From Roseivivax jejudonensis (GTDB lineage Bacteria; Pseudomonadota; Alphaproteobacteria; Rhodobacterales; Rhodobacteraceae): a stretch of DNA of 64,000 nt. Below the pieces are notes generated by a model. The model had not been told where the DNA came from, searched no databases, and saw only the letters and a program-made list of their open reading frames with translations. Of this stretch, positions 62,648-64,000 are shown in pieces. The stretch lies in contig NZ_FWFK01000001.1 of the NCBI RefSeq assembly GCF_900172265.1, positions 1 through 64,000 on the forward strand, written 5' to 3'. How positions within the stretch are numbered: the stretch's first letter is position 1; each line of letters starts with the position of its first letter. A program made the position numbers and the translations under genes.

Positions 62648-63928
62648 ATGCTCACGTATGAGGAAAACGAGCTGCTGACCCGCGTTAGCGGCGATGCGCC
62701 GATGGCGCAGCTGATGCGCCAGCATTGGACCCCTGTCTGCCTGATCGAGGAAGTGGCAGAGCCGGACTGCAACCCGCTGCGCGTCGAAGTCCTCGGTGAA
62801 AGCTACGTCGCGTTCCGTGACTCCGACGGGCGCCTGGGCATGCTCGACGAGCTTTGCCCACACCGCAAGGCGTCGCTCGTCTACGGGCGCAACGAGGATT
62901 GCGGCCTGCGCTGCCTCTACCACGGCTGGAAGATGGACGTGGACGGCAACGTCGTCGCGATGTCATCCGAGCCCGAGGGCAGCCCGCTGATGGACAAGGT
63001 GAAGGCACGCGCCTACCCGGTGCGCGAATGGGGCGGTTTCGTCTGGGCATGGCTCGGCGATCCCGAAGAAGTCCCCGAGTTCCAGCCCCCCGCCTTCGCA
63101 CCCGAAGAGGACACGCCCGTTTCGATCCTCAAGATCCGCGTTCCGGCCAACTGGGCGCAGATCCACGAGGGCCAGATCGACAGCGCGCACAGCTCGTCGC
63201 TGCACTCCTCGACGATGAAACCGGCCAAGGTCGAAGGCGCCGCGTCGGACGACAAGTCCTGGTATCGGCCGTCGACCGACAAGTCGCCGAAGATGCAGAC
63301 GGAAACCACGAGCTACGGCTTCCACTACGCGGCGATCCGCAAGCCGATCAAGAACGCGAAGACCCACCACTACCTTCGGATCACCGAATTCGTGGCGCCC
63401 TACTACTCGCTGATCCCGCCGAACAACAACTACAAGGTCGCGAGCGTCATCGTTCCGATCAACGACGATGAATCCGCCTTCCACTTCATTGCGTGGGGCG
63501 GGCCCAACGTCCCGTCGACCGAGGAGTGGCGCAGCTTCAACCACGCCGTTCCCGGCGAGGACGTCGATCACAAGTGGCGCACGAAGCGGACGCTCGAGAA
63601 CGACTTCATGCAAGACCGCGAGGCCATGAAGGAAGGACACTTCACCGGCGTTCCGGGCATCCCGAACGAGGACATCATCATGTGGGTCTCGATGGGAAGC
63701 CGCGTCCAGCGCCATACGGACACGCTCGGCGCGTCCGACCTCGCAATCGTCGAGTTTCGCCGCCTCATGGTGGACGCGGCGAAGAAGGTTCAGGACGGCG
63801 GCCGCGCGATCGGGACGGACTCGGACATTCCGCAGGCCCGGATCGCCTCGCACGAAGGCGTCTACTCCAAGGACGTCGACTGGCGCACGCTGGTGGCGCC
63901 AAGCTCGGCGTCGCAAGCGGCGGAGTAA
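62648..63928 (+). CDS. Rieske aromatic ring-hydroxylating oxygenase, alpha subunit (phthalate 4,5-dioxygenase-like)
   Basis: Inserts oxygen into an aromatic ring with electrons from a separate reductase. It is 426 residues. The Rieske [2Fe-2S] ligands are Cys70-His72 and Cys89-His92 (CPH...CLYH). The mononuclear-iron region NWAQIHEGQIDSAHSSSLH gives Glu174, Asp178, His181 and His186. The IDSAHSSSLH form and length match the phthalate 4,5-dioxygenase group, which uses a one-component reductase like that at 51349. Start after CCGGAGGAA. No beta subunit, as expected for this group. Confidence 0.93.
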   Translation: MLTYEENELLTRVSGDAPMAQLMRQHWTPVCLIEEVAEPDCNPLRVEVLGESYVAFRDSDGRLGMLDELCPHRKASLVYGRNEDCGLRCLYHGWKMDVDGNVVAMSSEPEGSPLMDKVKARAYPVREWGGFVWAWLGDPEEVPEFQPPAFAPEEDTPVSILKIRVPANWAQIHEGQIDSAHSSSLHSSTMKPAKVEGAASDDKSWYRPSTDKSPKMQTETTSYGFHYAAIRKPIKNAKTHHYLRITEFVAPYYSLIPPNNNYKVASVIVPINDDESAFHFIAWGGPNVPSTEEWRSFNHAVPGEDVDHKWRTKRTLENDFMQDREAMKEGHFTGVPGIPNEDIIMWVSMGSRVQRHTDTLGASDLAIVEFRRLMVDAAKKVQDGGRAIGTDSDIPQARIASHEGVYSKDVDWRTLVAPSSASQAAE

Positions 63929-63958
63929 CCTCGCCCGGGCATAGGGCCCGTGCCGCGG

Positions 63959-63986
63959 CGTCCGCCCTCCGGCCCGAGGGCGGGCG
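63959..63986 (+). terminator. terminator after the oxygenase gene
   Basis: An 11-position stem (CGTCCGCCCTC with GAGGGCGGGCG, one G-T pair) encloses a 6-base loop, followed by TCTTGCGTTC. It marks the end of the oxygenase unit. Confidence 0.7.
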
Positions 63987-64000
63987 TCTTGCGTTCGGCG

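Noticed and set aside
2138-63928. Many long frames antisense to or overlapping real genes
   Set aside because: They mirror the codon bias of genes with recognisable products and have Arg/Gly/Ala-rich low-information sequences.

Overview
The window comes from a GC-rich alphaproteobacterium, most likely a member of the Rhodobacterales (roseobacter/Rhodobacteraceae). This is indicated by gcrA, a phosphatidylcholine synthase, an Irr-type Fur regulator beside fabA, a monomeric isocitrate dehydrogenase, a short Hint-domain protein, a TAXI-type TRAP transporter and the reductive pyrimidine pathway. The sequence starts at an assembly edge: the first ~240 bases hold a 14-T run and a 62-base C run that do not look like genome sequence.

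Layout. 240-2064: the end of an integrated element (three small unknown genes and a tyrosine recombinase) abutting a complete tRNA-Arg(CCT), its probable attachment site. 2138-6811: periplasmic cyclic-nucleotide phosphodiesterase (cpdB-like), Hint protein and a stand-alone ThDP enzyme. 6926-19826: a reductive pyrimidine degradation regulon. One operon (pydC, lipoprotein, hydA, membrane protein, four-gene ABC importer) runs leftward from a RutR-type operator, rutR diverges from it, and a second operon (preT, fpg-like glycosylase, preA) lies behind a near-identical operator. 20091-43101: mostly housekeeping and metabolic genes: proC, csaA, a KASIII-like enzyme, tdk, a LuxR-type regulator with a possible small RNA beside it, rimO, gcrA, pcs, mtaB-dapF, tRNA-Lys, fabA/fabB/fabI, irr, nagA with a GlcNAc kinase, and a sitABCD manganese/iron importer behind a Mur-like palindrome. 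43322-50959: icd, a YcbK-type M15 protein, tRNA-Ser(GCT), and a run of small membrane proteins and lipoproteins that includes one frameshifted gene.

51260-63986 is the most interesting part. It is a catabolic cluster with homologues of all four activities of the phthalate 4,5-dioxygenase route: Rieske oxygenase, FMN/2Fe-2S reductase, Gfo/Idh/MocA dihydrodiol dehydrogenase and 4,5-dihydroxyphthalate decarboxylase-like protein. With these come an aldehyde dehydrogenase, a benzoylformate-decarboxylase-like ThDP enzyme, an unrecognised 148-residue protein, a MarR regulator and a fused TAXI-TRAP importer. Palindromes of the SlyA/MarR type (TTAG-N4-CTAA) sit in the promoters before the reductase and before the oxygenase, and degenerate copies lie before the TRAP genes. 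This ties three transcription units to the local MarR protein. A reasonable but unproven reading is that the TRAP system imports an aromatic (keto)acid, the ThDP enzyme and aldehyde dehydrogenase convert an arylglyoxylate to an aromatic acid, and the oxygenase-dehydrogenase-decarboxylase set turns that into a dihydroxybenzoate. No ring-cleavage genes are present in the window.
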